24,400 bases of DNA, taken from positions 1 through 24,400 of the forward strand of contig NZ_LT964741.1 of the NCBI RefSeq assembly GCF_900240265.1, read 5' to 3'. The first letter of the stretch is position 1. The number at the start of each line of letters is the position of its first letter. Made by a program: the position numbers and the translations under genes. Under the pieces are notes generated by a model, which searched no databases, had not been told where the DNA came from, and was given only the letters and a program-made list of their open reading frames with translations. Origin of the DNA: Galactobacillus timonensis (GTDB lineage Bacteria > Bacillota_I > Bacilli_A > Erysipelotrichales > Erysipelotrichaceae). Of this stretch, positions 1-7,818 are shown piece after piece.

Positions 1-219
1 TAACCATGGTTTTGGTTGTGGGTTCAGAGGTTGCTGGGAAGCTTGACTCTGAACCTTTTCCTTTCTGTTGATGTCTTACCGCATAATAATCGGCAAATAC
101 GAAAAAGAGAAGGCCTGAGTGCCTCCCTATGTAAGTTTGGAGCTGTTTTTCTTCTCCCGGATAGTCAACCCCAGGATTTCTTAGAGGCACCCCGAGACCC
201 CATCTATTTTTAGATAGTC
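1..219 (-). mobile_element. Outer (transposase-upstream) end of an ISL3-type element, cut by the window edge
   Basis: This stretch matches 17329-17548, the end of the complete ISL3-like element in this window, along its whole length. Both begin TAACCATGGTTTTGGTT, both contain the inverted pair GGTTCAGAG/CTCTGAACC (here 21-29 and 47-55), both hold GTGCCTC (119-125) opposite GAGGCAC (184-190), and both stop at TTTTTAGATAGTC. Similarity ends exactly after position 219, so this is taken as the element boundary. The copies differ at many scattered positions, so they are related elements and not a recent duplicate. The transposase genes would lie to the left on the minus strand. If the insertion is intact, the 8-bp target copy on this side should be CGCATATG (220-227). 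Confidence 0.8.
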
Positions 220-340
220 CGCATATGTTTCTTCTACCTGCTGAATGGTGTCGCCAATCCGCTATGCAACCGCGGGGACCGGAACACCGGAAACGATGAG
301 ATTGGAAACGTGTGAATAAACTGACTGTAAATCGAGAGAA
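220..340 (-). pseudogene. Tyrosine recombinase (phage-type integrase) C-terminal remnant
   Basis: Reading the minus strand from about 315 to 222 gives YSHVSNLIVSGVPVPAVA, an in-frame TAG stop, then RIGDTIQQVEETYA. This resembles the end of tyrosine recombinases, where the RHSHVSxLI region carries the catalytic Arg and His and is followed by a 'RLGH...TYAHLF' block. The stop stands where a Gln codon (CAG) would fit. Upstream, a stretch resembling an HDLRHS coding sequence is broken by extra bases. No open frame continues further, and the ISL3 end cuts the gene just before the tyrosine region's end. I read it as a decayed integrase into which the ISL3-type element inserted. The match is by eye only, so confidence is moderate. 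The rest of the gap, about 340-485, shows nothing I recognise. Confidence 0.45.
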
Positions 341-487
341 ACTGGCTGCTTTAGAGCTTGATTGCACGTTCGTGCAGGAGCGATGCCTGCAATCGTCGAC
401 GAACATCCGGGATGAGCAGAAGGCGGAAAAATGCGATAGAACTGCTGAAATTACAAAATATGGGGCAGTAGAATCAGACTGCCTGAG

Positions 488-524
488 ATGCTATAATGCC
501 TTTGCTTTAACAGGAGGTTTTCAA
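488..524 (+). promoter_or_regulatory. Promoter and ribosome site of sepF
   Basis: A perfect TATAAT lies at 492-497 with an upstream TG (ATGCTATAAT), an extended -10 arrangement. No good -35 is visible at the usual distance. AGGAGG at 512-517 lies 7 bases before the ATG at 525 and fixes the sepF start, ruling out the longer in-frame reading that begins at 312. Confidence 0.5.
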
Positions 525-965
525 ATGGGCTTTAAGGATAAATTCCTCAACTTCGTTGCTCCGGCAGATGAAGATGATGAGGATGATGAAGACGAAACCG
601 AAGAGGAAGAGACAGAAGAATATACACGGGAAGAGGAGCGCCCGCGTTCCGATACCTATGAACAGACGCGCAACACGAAGGTGAAGGCTTCATCGGTCAG
701 CGCTGATACAAAGATGGTTCTCTTTGAGCCGCGCAGCTTTGAGGAAGCCCAGGAAATTGCACGCCACCTCAAGAGCCGCCGGGCAGCAGTGGTCAATCTG
801 CACCGTCTGCAGCGGGATTATGCGCAGCGCACGATTGATTTTCTGACCGGTGTTGTCTTTGCGCTGGACGGTACGATCCAGAAGATCGGCCACAATGTCA
901 TTCTCTGCACACCTAAGAGCATCGGCGTGGACGGAGCCATTTCGCTGGAAAACGATGATGAATGA
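525..965 (+). CDS. sepF: Cell division protein SepF
   Basis: SepF polymerises into arcs that tether FtsZ filaments to the membrane during septation in Gram-positive bacteria. The 146-aa product starts MGFKDKFLNFVAPADE, an amphipathic N-terminal helix of the kind that binds membrane. A very acidic low-complexity linker of Asp and Glu follows (about residues 15-40). The C-terminal SepF domain (about 60-140) includes VLFEPRSFEEAQEIA, RRAAVVNLHRL, RTIDFLTGVVFALDG and NVILCTPK, all typical of the family. Length is normal. The start is set by AGGAGG at 512-517. The stop overlaps the start of ylmH, so the two are probably co-translated. The usual intervening gene ylmG is absent. Confidence 0.93.
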   Translation: MGFKDKFLNFVAPADEDDEDDEDETEEEETEEYTREEERPRSDTYEQTRNTKVKASSVSADTKMVLFEPRSFEEAQEIARHLKSRRAAVVNLHRLQRDYAQRTIDFLTGVVFALDGTIQKIGHNVILCTPKSIGVDGAISLENDDE

Positions 966-1695
966 CGAGACAGAGCGGCTGCTGGAACATCTCAAGGATC
1001 TGGAGCGGCGCCGCGATGTCAGAGGCATTCATACGGAATCCGGGTTTCTGAATGAAGAGGAACAGGCGCAGGCGATCGTGAGGTTTCCGCCGTCTGATAT
1101 GATCCGCTACGTGGGCGGATATCCGGATGCACGCAAGAAGAAAGTCATCTTCCCGAGAGATCTGGAAGATGACTTTTCTGATATCGTATGCATTGCGGCT
1201 GATGTTGACCTGCGTTTTCGAAAAATCGGGCATCGTGATATTCTCGGTTCGCTGATGGCGCTGCAGATTGATCGCCACAGCATCGGTGATCTGTTTCTGG
1301 ATGAGCAGCTGAGCCTGGCCGTGATCTATACCGGCAGTGAGATGGCACGCTTTCTGATCGATAACTATCATTCCATTGCCAATCTCAATGTCTCCTTCCG
1401 TGAGGTTGATCCCATCATTCCAGAGCGCCGGCAGGAAGAGATTATCGTCAATGTTGCGGCGCTGCGCATGGATTGCGTCACTGCGGCGCTGGCGCATACG
1501 AGCCGTGAAAATGCGAAGGAAATGATCCGGCAGGGGAAGGTGATGGTGAATCATCGTCTTCTTGAGAAAGCAGATTCGTTGTGCAATAATAACTGTACGA
1601 TTTCCATTCGGGGAATCGGGCGTTTCACCTATGTTTCTGAGCATGGGCGGACACGGAAAAACCGTGTGACCGCTTTGTTTTTGAAGGAACTGTAG
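955..1695 (+). CDS. ylmH: YlmH-type S4-domain RNA-binding protein
   Basis: YlmH proteins sit in the sepF/divIVA division cluster of Bacillota and have been linked to division and to rescue of stalled ribosomes through their S4 RNA-binding domain. The 246-aa product has the N-terminal region with SGFLNEEEQA and VRFPPSDMIRYVGGYPDA, a central domain with FRKIGHRDILGSLMALQI and IGDLF, and a C-terminal S4 domain from about residue 175 (MDCVTAALAHTSRENA, then GKVMVNHR). It starts at 955 or 958 (tandem ATG codons) inside the last codons of sepF in another frame, which suggests translational coupling. A longer reading from 850 would run inside sepF and has no ribosome site. Confidence 0.9.
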   Translation: MMNDETERLLEHLKDLERRRDVRGIHTESGFLNEEEQAQAIVRFPPSDMIRYVGGYPDARKKKVIFPRDLEDDFSDIVCIAADVDLRFRKIGHRDILGSLMALQIDRHSIGDLFLDEQLSLAVIYTGSEMARFLIDNYHSIANLNVSFREVDPIIPERRQEEIIVNVAALRMDCVTAALAHTSRENAKEMIRQGKVMVNHRLLEKADSLCNNNCTISIRGIGRFTYVSEHGRTRKNRVTALFLKEL

Positions 1696-1715
1696 GGTGC
1701 TGAAAGGAGGCAGGC

Positions 1716-2198
1716 ATGACGGCACCTCGTCCGACATTTCGGGTCATGAAGAATGGATATGACCGGTTTGCGGTAGATGATGCCATTGAACGCTATGCCG
1801 CCCAGGTCGATCAGCTGCAGAAGCAGCTGGACGCATTCCGTACACAGCTGGATGAGACGCAGAAACGTCTGCGTCAGGTCGAACAGCAGTACAATGCGAT
1901 GGTTTCCTCGGCACAGGCGCAGAAGGAAGCGGCCGACAACATAGCCCGCCTGTCACTGCGGGAGGCCAACCAGATTATTTCGACGGCGCAGAAGAATGCG
2001 GATGACATCGTCCGTGAAAGTCTGCAGACGGCGCGTCTGATCCTTACGGATCTGTCCAAGCTCTATGGCGGAGCAGAAGAAGTAAAGGATACGACGAAGG
2101 AAAATCTGGAAAAAGTGATCAAGGATTTGAATTCGTTTGAACTTCCCAGGATGCCGGATCTGCGGTGGCTTGAGGAAGCAGAGAAGAAGCTGCGCTGA
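1716..2198 (+). CDS. divIVA: DivIVA-like coiled-coil division protein
   Basis: DivIVA-family proteins bind curved membrane at poles and septa and recruit other division factors. This 160-aa protein has a short N-terminal block, FRVMKNGYDRFAVDDAIERY, corresponding to the family's 'F...GYD..EVDxFL' lipid-binding region. A long coiled coil runs from about residue 28 to 110 (VDQLQKQLDAFRTQLDETQ), containing the EANQIISTAQKNADDIV segment common in the family. It is slightly shorter than B. subtilis DivIVA and its first residues (MTAPRPTFRV) are not the usual ones. AAAGGAGG lies a few bases before the ATG. It sits 20 bases after ylmH and just before the ileS leader, the classic order. Confidence 0.85.
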   Translation: MTAPRPTFRVMKNGYDRFAVDDAIERYAAQVDQLQKQLDAFRTQLDETQKRLRQVEQQYNAMVSSAQAQKEAADNIARLSLREANQIISTAQKNADDIVRESLQTARLILTDLSKLYGGAEEVKDTTKENLEKVIKDLNSFELPRMPDLRWLEEAEKKLR

Positions 2199-2199
2199 A

Positions 2200-2400
2200 G
2201 CAGGACGTGCGGCTCCGCGGAAATCAGAAGAGAGTCTGGACTGGTGGAAACAGACATGGAAGCGGAGAATCGACATCACCTGGTGAGCAGCCGCCTGATC
2301 CGGCGTTATGGGATTGATGAAGGGCATGGGCTTTTGTCCATGAACTAAGGTGGTACCGCGTTTGCCAGCGTCCTTAGATATTCTGAGTGACGCTTTTTTG
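2200..2400 (+). promoter_or_regulatory. T-box riboswitch (tRNA-Ile) controlling ileS
   Basis: This leader has T-box landmarks in order. Stem I closes with GCGGCT (2209-2214) against AGCCGC (2289-2294), with the AGAGAG motif at 2229-2234 on its 5' side. Isoleucine ATC triplets at 2269-2271 and 2275-2277 on the 3' strand are specifier candidates. The antiterminator box TGGTACCGCG is at 2351-2360. A terminator pairs AGCGTC (2367-2372) with GACGCT (2389-2394), extended by CTTAGA/TCTGAG, followed by a run of six T. The TGGT bulge fits a tRNA with A73, as tRNA-Ile has. Uncharged tRNA-Ile should stabilise the antiterminator and let ileS be transcribed. Which ATC is the specifier is not settled. Confidence 0.92.
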
Positions 2401-2420
2401 TTGAAATGATAAGGGGAAAG

Positions 2421-5144
2421 ATGATGACTGTTGACTACAAGAACACGCTTCACATGCCTGACACCGAATTCGAGATGCGCGGCAACCTGGCAAAGAAGGA
2501 GCCGGGCATTTTAAAGCAATGGGAAGAGGATAATTATTTCCAGAACATTCTGGCCCATCACAAGGGACAGAAGGCTTTCGTCCTCCATGACGGTCCGCCG
2601 TATGCCAACGGCAACCTGCATGCAGGAACGGCCATGAACCGCTGTATCAAGGACTTCACCAACCGTACACATGCCATGTCGGGCTACTATACGCCCTATT
2701 TTCCGGGCTGGGATACACATGGCCTGCCGATTGAAAACGCCATTCAGAAGCTTGGCGTCGACCGCAAGAAGCTGAGCCCCGCCGAGTTCCGCAAGAAGTG
2801 CGAAGAATATGCGCACCAGCAGATTGCGCAGCAGATGGCAACTGAGAAGCGCCTCGGCCAGATCGGTGACTACGATCACCCGTATATCACGCTGAACAAG
2901 GAATTTGAGAAGCGTCAGATCAAGGCCTTCGAGTCGATGGCTCTGCAGGGACTGATCTTCCAGGGCCTCAAGCCGGTCTACTGGTCTCCGTACAATGAAA
3001 CGGCAGTCGCCGATTCGGAGATCGTTTATCGCGACGTTACCGATGCGACAATTTATCTTGCTTTTCAGATTGCCGATGGCAAAGGCATCTTGGACAGCTC
3101 CGACTATTATGTCATCTGGACAACGACGCCATGGACCATTCCGTCCAATGAAGCAGTCAGTCTCAATCCGGATCTGGAATATGCCGAAGTGCAGACCGAA
3201 AAGGGCAGACTCATCATGCTCGCAAAGTTTGTCGATCCGCTGCTGGCTAAATTCCATCTGACAAATCAGGGTGTTCTGCGCACCTTCAAAGGCCGTGAGC
3301 TGGAGGGCATCACCTATCATCATGTCGTCTTTGATAAAGAGTGCCCGACACTGCTTGGCAGCCACGTCGAAGATCAGGATGGTACCGGCGTCGTTCATAC
3401 GGCTGGCGGCCATGGTCTCGATGATTTCAATGTCTGCCGCAAGTACGGTCTCGATCCGATCAATACCGTTGACTCTGTCGGCAATATGAATGAGAATGCC
3501 GGCAAATATCAGGGCATGTTCTTTGAAGACTGTTCCAAGGCCATTATCCATGATATGAATGAGCAGGGCTGCCTTCTTGCCGTTGAACCGATTACCCATA
3601 GCTATCCGCATGACGACCGCCTCAAGAAGAAGGTCATCTTCCGCGCCGTGAAGCAGTGGTTCTGCTCCATCGATAAGGTTCGTGACAAGCTGCTGGATGA
3701 AATTGATCATCAGATTGTCTGGCATAACGAATGGGGCCAGGTACGCATGCACAACATGATTGCGGACCGTGAGGACTGGTGCATTTCGCGTCAGCGTCTT
3801 TGGGGTGTACCGATTCCGATCTTCTATTGCGAAGACGGTTCGCCGATCATGGAGAAGGAAGTGTTTGATCATATCGCCGATCTGTTCGGTGAATATGGAT
3901 CCAACGTCTGGTTCGAGCGGGATGCGAAGGGCCTTCTGCCGGAAGGCTACACGAATCCCAAGTCTCCCAACGGCATCTTCACGAAGGAAAAGGACATCAT
4001 GGATGTATGGTTCGATTCCGGCTCGAGCTGGAGCGAACTCGAGGCCCGCGGCCTGGAATATCCGTGCGACATGTACTTTGAAGGCTCAGATCAGTACCGC
4101 GGCTGGTTCAACAGCTCGCTGATTGTCGGTAGCTGCGTTAAGGGCTGTGCGCCGTACAGGGAAGTACTGTCCCATGGCTATGTCGTTGACTCCAAGGGTG
4201 AGAAGATGTCCAAGTCGCTTGGCAACGTTGTCAACCCGATGGACATCATCAACAAGAACGGTGCCGATGTATTCCGCCTGTGGGCGGCGACATCCGACTT
4301 CAAGGCGGATCTGAAGCTTGGACCGGACAACATCAAGCAGGTATCGGATCAGTACCGCAAGATCCGCAACACGTTCCGTTTCCTGCTGGGCAATGTGAAT
4401 CCGAAAGACTTTGATCCGAAGAAGGACATGGTCGCCTACAGCGATCTGGAACCGGTGGACCGCTACATTCTGGTTCGTCTGGATGAGACGGTGAAGAGTG
4501 TCCGTGAAGATGTGCTCGAGTATGACTATGTGTCTTCCGTAAAGGCACTGATGAACTTCATGGTGAATGAGCTCAGCTCCTATTACTGCGACTTTACGAA
4601 GGATATCCTGTACTGCAACGATCTCAACGATCATCGCCGCCGCCAGGTACAGTCGGTTTACTGGATCTGCGCTGACAAGCTGGTCCGTCTGTGGGCACCG
4701 TTCCTTGTTTATACCTGCGAAGAGGTATGGCAGCACTTCAACGATGAGAGTGAAAAGAGTGTTCACTATACCGAGTATCCGGCCGTTGAAAACTATCCGG
4801 ATGCGGAAGAACTCAAGAAGACGTTCGGCGAGCTGCTGTCGCTGCGCTCGGATGCAAGCAAGGCTCTGGAAGATGCGCGCAATGCAAATCTGATCCACAG
4901 CTCCCAGGAGGCGGAGCTTGAAATTCACTGCACCGCCGCGGATGAAGATCTGCTCAAGGGCACGTTGAACAATGCGGCTGCCCAGTGGCTGATTGTCTCG
5001 AAGGTTTCCTTTGCGGCCGGCGACAAGCGTCAGGTTGTTGTCAAGAAGGCGCCCGGTACCAAGTGCCCGCGCTGCTGGAACTATACCGAGGAAGCTGACA
5101 GCGAAGGTCTCTGCCCGCGCTGCCACCGTGTTATGAACAAGTAA
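2421..5144 (+). CDS. ileS: Isoleucyl-tRNA synthetase
   Basis: This enzyme charges tRNA-Ile with isoleucine using ATP and edits misactivated valine. The 907-aa product has the class I catalytic core with DGPPYANGNLHAGTAMN (first signature at residues 67-70, here HAGT where most relatives read HIGH or HxGH). It also has the editing-domain stretch YVIWTTTPWTIPSN, the WFDSGSSWSELE and FEGSDQYRGWFNSSL blocks, and KMSKS at 595-599. A C-terminal zinc-binding module has cysteines at about 882, 885, 898 and 901. Length is normal. AAGGGGA at 2411-2417 precedes tandem ATG codons (2421, 2424). An in-frame ATG at 2406 lies next to the leader terminator and has no ribosome site. The T-box leader upstream supports the identity independently. 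Confidence 0.97.
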   Translation: MMTVDYKNTLHMPDTEFEMRGNLAKKEPGILKQWEEDNYFQNILAHHKGQKAFVLHDGPPYANGNLHAGTAMNRCIKDFTNRTHAMSGYYTPYFPGWDTHGLPIENAIQKLGVDRKKLSPAEFRKKCEEYAHQQIAQQMATEKRLGQIGDYDHPYITLNKEFEKRQIKAFESMALQGLIFQGLKPVYWSPYNETAVADSEIVYRDVTDATIYLAFQIADGKGILDSSDYYVIWTTTPWTIPSNEAVSLNPDLEYAEVQTEKGRLIMLAKFVDPLLAKFHLTNQGVLRTFKGRELEGITYHHVVFDKECPTLLGSHVEDQDGTGVVHTAGGHGLDDFNVCRKYGLDPINTVDSVGNMNENAGKYQGMFFEDCSKAIIHDMNEQGCLLAVEPITHSYPHDDRLKKKVIFRAVKQWFCSIDKVRDKLLDEIDHQIVWHNEWGQVRMHNMIADREDWCISRQRLWGVPIPIFYCEDGSPIMEKEVFDHIADLFGEYGSNVWFERDAKGLLPEGYTNPKSPNGIFTKEKDIMDVWFDSGSSWSELEARGLEYPCDMYFEGSDQYRGWFNSSLIVGSCVKGCAPYREVLSHGYVVDSKGEKMSKSLGNVVNPMDIINKNGADVFRLWAATSDFKADLKLGPDNIKQVSDQYRKIRNTFRFLLGNVNPKDFDPKKDMVAYSDLEPVDRYILVRLDETVKSVREDVLEYDYVSSVKALMNFMVNELSSYYCDFTKDILYCNDLNDHRRRQVQSVYWICADKLVRLWAPFLVYTCEEVWQHFNDESEKSVHYTEYPAVENYPDAEELKKTFGELLSLRSDASKALEDARNANLIHSSQEAELEIHCTAADEDLLKGTLNNAAAQWLIVSKVSFAAGDKRQVVVKKAPGTKCPRCWNYTEEADSEGLCPRCHRVMNK

Positions 5145-5174
5145 TAACGATCTTACCGGATCATTCATGAATGA

Positions 5175-5198
5175 GGTCGTCCGACGGGCGGCCTTTTT
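5175..5198 (+). terminator. Rho-independent terminator after ileS
   Basis: GGTCGTCC pairs with GGGCGGCC (8 pairs, two of them G-T) around a 3-base loop, followed by TTTTT. It lies 30 bases after the ileS stop and separates the division/ileS operon from the MATE gene. Confidence 0.85.
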
Positions 5199-5297
5199 CG
5201 ATGAAACAGAGTTTCCTGCGGATTTTCGCTTTACGTAGGCGATTGCATAGGAATCCGGTATACTGGATCCGTTGTGCTTTGACGAGGGGATTTTTAC

Positions 5298-5943
5298 ATG
5301 CTGAAGAAATCGCATTTTATCGGGACAAGGGACTTTTACAGACATACGCTGCAGATCGCGGTGCCGATCATGGTACAGGACGGCATCACGAATTTTGTCG
5401 GCATGCTGGACAATATCATGGTCGGCCAGGTCGGAACCAATGAAATGTCGGGAGTTGCGATCGTCAATCAGCTGATCTTCGTCTATAACCTGATGATTTT
5501 CGGGGGCCTGGCCGGGATCGGCATCTTCACGGCCCAGTTTGCCGGAAAGAATGACCAGGAAGGCATCCGTTACACGATCCGCATGAAGGTGATGCTTGGA
5601 CTTCTTTTGAGCGGATTGGCGGTGCTGGTATTCGCTCTGCAGGGAGAACGTCTGATTTCACTTTGGCTGCGCGGCGAAAGCGGCGTTGGAGATCTCGGCC
5701 TTACGCTGACCTCCGCAAAGGGGTATCTTCTGGTAATGCTGCTGGGGTTTATGCCCTTTGCCGGAACGCAGGTATTTGCCAGCACCCTGCGTGAAAACGG
5801 CGAAACGATGGTGCCCATGAAGGCAGGCATTGCGGCGGTACTGGTGAATCTCTGCGGCAACTATATTCTGATCGGCGGCCATTTCGGTGCGCCGGCGTTA
5901 GGCGTTCGCGGAGCGGCGATTGCTACGGTCGCTTCGCGGTTTG
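5298..5943 (+). CDS. MATE-family multidrug efflux protein, exon 1 (N-terminal half)
   Basis: MATE proteins are 12-helix membrane antiporters that export cationic drugs or metabolites using a Na+ or H+ gradient. This part encodes about 215 residues, with the family hallmarks PIMVQDGITNFVGMLDNIMVGQVG near the N-terminus (helix 1), then helices rich in Gly, Ala and Leu, and the end of the first half, GAPALGVRGAAIATVASRF. AGGGGA precedes the ATG; a TATACT at about 5257 is a possible -10. The frame is broken after position 5943 by a group II intron. Unspliced, translation would stop at 5969. Splicing joins it to exon 2 (7819-8567) to give ...ASRFVEMGFVILYL..., exactly the residues expected here. 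Confidence 0.88.
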
Positions 5944-7818
5944 GTGTGCCGGGCATGGCACGTATCTAGGTGGTGAAAGTCCACTGTGGGGGCGAAGTCT
6001 GCCAACGCCAACCACTAGCCGAACGCCAAGGGTGTCCATCGTGAGGTGGAATCTGAAAGAAGGCGCAGGCAAACCTCCGGTCTGAGGTATACGAATCGCA
6101 TAAGGCATTCCGAAGTAGGGCGAGTGTGCCAAACAACGCAAACCCAATAGCTTGGCGGGTAGAAACTGAGGAGTGTAGATGCGGCAGATGTATGGAGGAA
6201 AGGATGCGGGTCTTACCCCGGGAGATCTCATGAGCGCATACGTGAGGCGGAGAACGCCGCGCAGCGGAAGCGTAGTAACAACGAATCGTGAGAAGTCAGC
6301 AGAAGCCATAGTAGGTGGAAACGCCGAAGGGCTGAACAAAACGAGACTTACAAGTTTCATTGTTGTAGTCGGAAATCTCATAACATCCCGTGTTGAGCCA
6401 AAAGGTTCTTAAGGATGGAAATCCGATATGCGAAAAGAAGGAGGAAAGTCACAACATGGCAACGAAGCTCATGGAGGAAATCCTAAGTGAAGAGAATCTT
6501 GATGCGGCCCGGAAAGCGGTCAAGAGAAACAGAGGAGCCTGCGGAGTTGACGGAATGAAGGTGGAGGAACTGGACGAATTTATTCAGGAGTCCGGGAAGG
6601 AAATCTGCGACAAAATAAGAAACAGAAAGTACAGACCGCTCCCGGTGCGAAGAGTACAGATACCAAAGCCGGATGGAAGTAAACGGGATCTTGGAATCCC
6701 AAGTGTGAAGGATCGCTGGATTCAACAGGCGGTTTATCAGGTGCTGAGCCCGATCTTCGAGAAAGAATTCTCGGAAACAAGCTATGGGTTCAGGCCGGGA
6801 AGACGGTGCGAAAACGCAATCGTCAAAGCACTTGAGTACATGAACGATGGTTATGACTGGATCGTTGATATGGACCTTTCCAAGTTTTTCGATAACGTCA
6901 ATCAGGACATACTGATGATATTGGTGCATCAGGTAATCCACGATCCGGACACAGAATCTCTCATACGGAAAATACTGCAGAGTGGAGTAATGGTGGAGGG
7001 AGTCTTTCAGGCGACTGACAAAGGAACACCGCAGGGAGGCAATCTGAGCCCCCTGCTCGCAAACATCTACCTGAATCAGTTCGATAAAGAACTTGAGAGC
7101 CGCGGACTGCGATACACAAGGTATGCGGATGATGTCATTATATGCGTGCATAGTGAAGCGGCGGCCAATCGGGTGATGAAGTCGGTTGTCAACTGGCTTG
7201 AGAAACACCTGAAGGTGCAGGTGAACGCAACGAAAACAAAGGTATGCCGGCCGAATGAGATGAAATATCTCGGATATAGCTTTTACAACAAGAATGGCTG
7301 GAAACCAAAACCGCACCTGAAGTCGATCGAAAAGCTGAAGCAGAAACTGAAAGAAGTAACAAGCAGAAACAAGCCAATGTCGATGGAGGAGCGAATCCAA
7401 AAGCTTAATCCGATTATACGCGGATGGGTCAATTACTTCCGGATAGCTGATATGAAGAGCTGGATGGAAAACATTGACGGATGGCTGCGAACGCGAATCA
7501 GAATCTGCATCTGGAAACAATGGAAGACGCCACAGAGAAGACGCTGGGGACTAAGAAAGCTGGGAGTGCCGGAAGAGAGGGCATATATGTGGTCATACAG
7601 CCGCAAGGGATACGCATGCGTTGCGTCAAGTCCGATCATGGCACACACAGTAACGAAGTCCATATTATCCAAAAAAGGTCTGCTATCACTAGCAGACCAG
7701 TATGCGTCTGTGCATATCACATGTTGTTGAGTTTTGAACCGCCGTATGCCGAACGGCACGTACGGTGGTGTGAGAGGTCGGAATTCTCATCCTTTAGATG
7801 GGATTCCTCCTACTCGAT
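5944..7818 (+). mobile_element. Group II intron with its own reverse transcriptase
   Basis: The intron starts GTGTGCC and ends CTACTCGAT. Domain V is readable at 7738-7769 (ACCGCCGTATGCC, loop, then GGC-AC-GTACGGTGGT). Domain VI follows, with a likely branch-point A at 7812. Exon 1 ends CTTCGC-GGTTTG (5932-5943). GCGAAG at 5992-5997 and CAAACC at 6070-6075 inside the intron are exact complements of those two adjacent hexamers, so they are good candidates for EBS2 and EBS1, in the order known for domain I. The ORF in domain IV is intact. Removing 5944-7818 restores the MATE reading frame with a GTG codon split across the junction. All visible parts look intact, so the intron is probably splicing-competent and fairly recent. 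Confidence 0.93.
6456..7730 (+). CDS. ltrA: Group II intron reverse transcriptase/maturase (LtrA type)
   Basis: This protein binds the intron RNA, helps it fold and splice, and copies it into DNA at the target site. The 424-aa product has the reverse transcriptase blocks GVDGM, RRVQIPKPDGSKRDLGIPSVKDR, YGFRPGRR, DMDLSKFFDNVN, GTPQGGNLSPLLANIYLNQFD and the catalytic YADD at residues 223-226. The maturase (GIIM) region follows, with LNPIIRGWVNYFRIADMK and a basic Arg/Trp-rich tail (WKQWKTPQRRRWGLRKLG). No C-terminal HNH endonuclease is present, as in several bacterial group II classes that insert during replication. AAGGAGG at 6438-6444 precedes the ATG at 6456, favouring this start over an in-frame ATG at 6390. 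The stop lies a few bases before domain V. Confidence 0.95.
   Translation: MATKLMEEILSEENLDAARKAVKRNRGACGVDGMKVEELDEFIQESGKEICDKIRNRKYRPLPVRRVQIPKPDGSKRDLGIPSVKDRWIQQAVYQVLSPIFEKEFSETSYGFRPGRRCENAIVKALEYMNDGYDWIVDMDLSKFFDNVNQDILMILVHQVIHDPDTESLIRKILQSGVMVEGVFQATDKGTPQGGNLSPLLANIYLNQFDKELESRGLRYTRYADDVIICVHSEAAANRVMKSVVNWLEKHLKVQVNATKTKVCRPNEMKYLGYSFYNKNGWKPKPHLKSIEKLKQKLKEVTSRNKPMSMEERIQKLNPIIRGWVNYFRIADMKSWMENIDGWLRTRIRICIWKQWKTPQRRRWGLRKLGVPEERAYMWSYSRKGYACVASSPIMAHTVTKSILSKKGLLSLADQYASVHITCC

Noticed and set aside
312..524. An N-terminal extension of sepF by 71 residues
   Set aside because: It matches no SepF, contains the likely promoter, and the ribosome site lies just before the ATG at 525.
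690..1737. Long open frames antisense to sepF and ylmH
   Set aside because: They run opposite to clear conserved genes and show no recognisable protein family or ribosome site.
2511..3872. A 453-codon open frame antisense to ileS
   Set aside because: The plus strand encodes a full-length IleRS; the antisense frame is a by-product of its codon bias. The same applies to 4086-5345.
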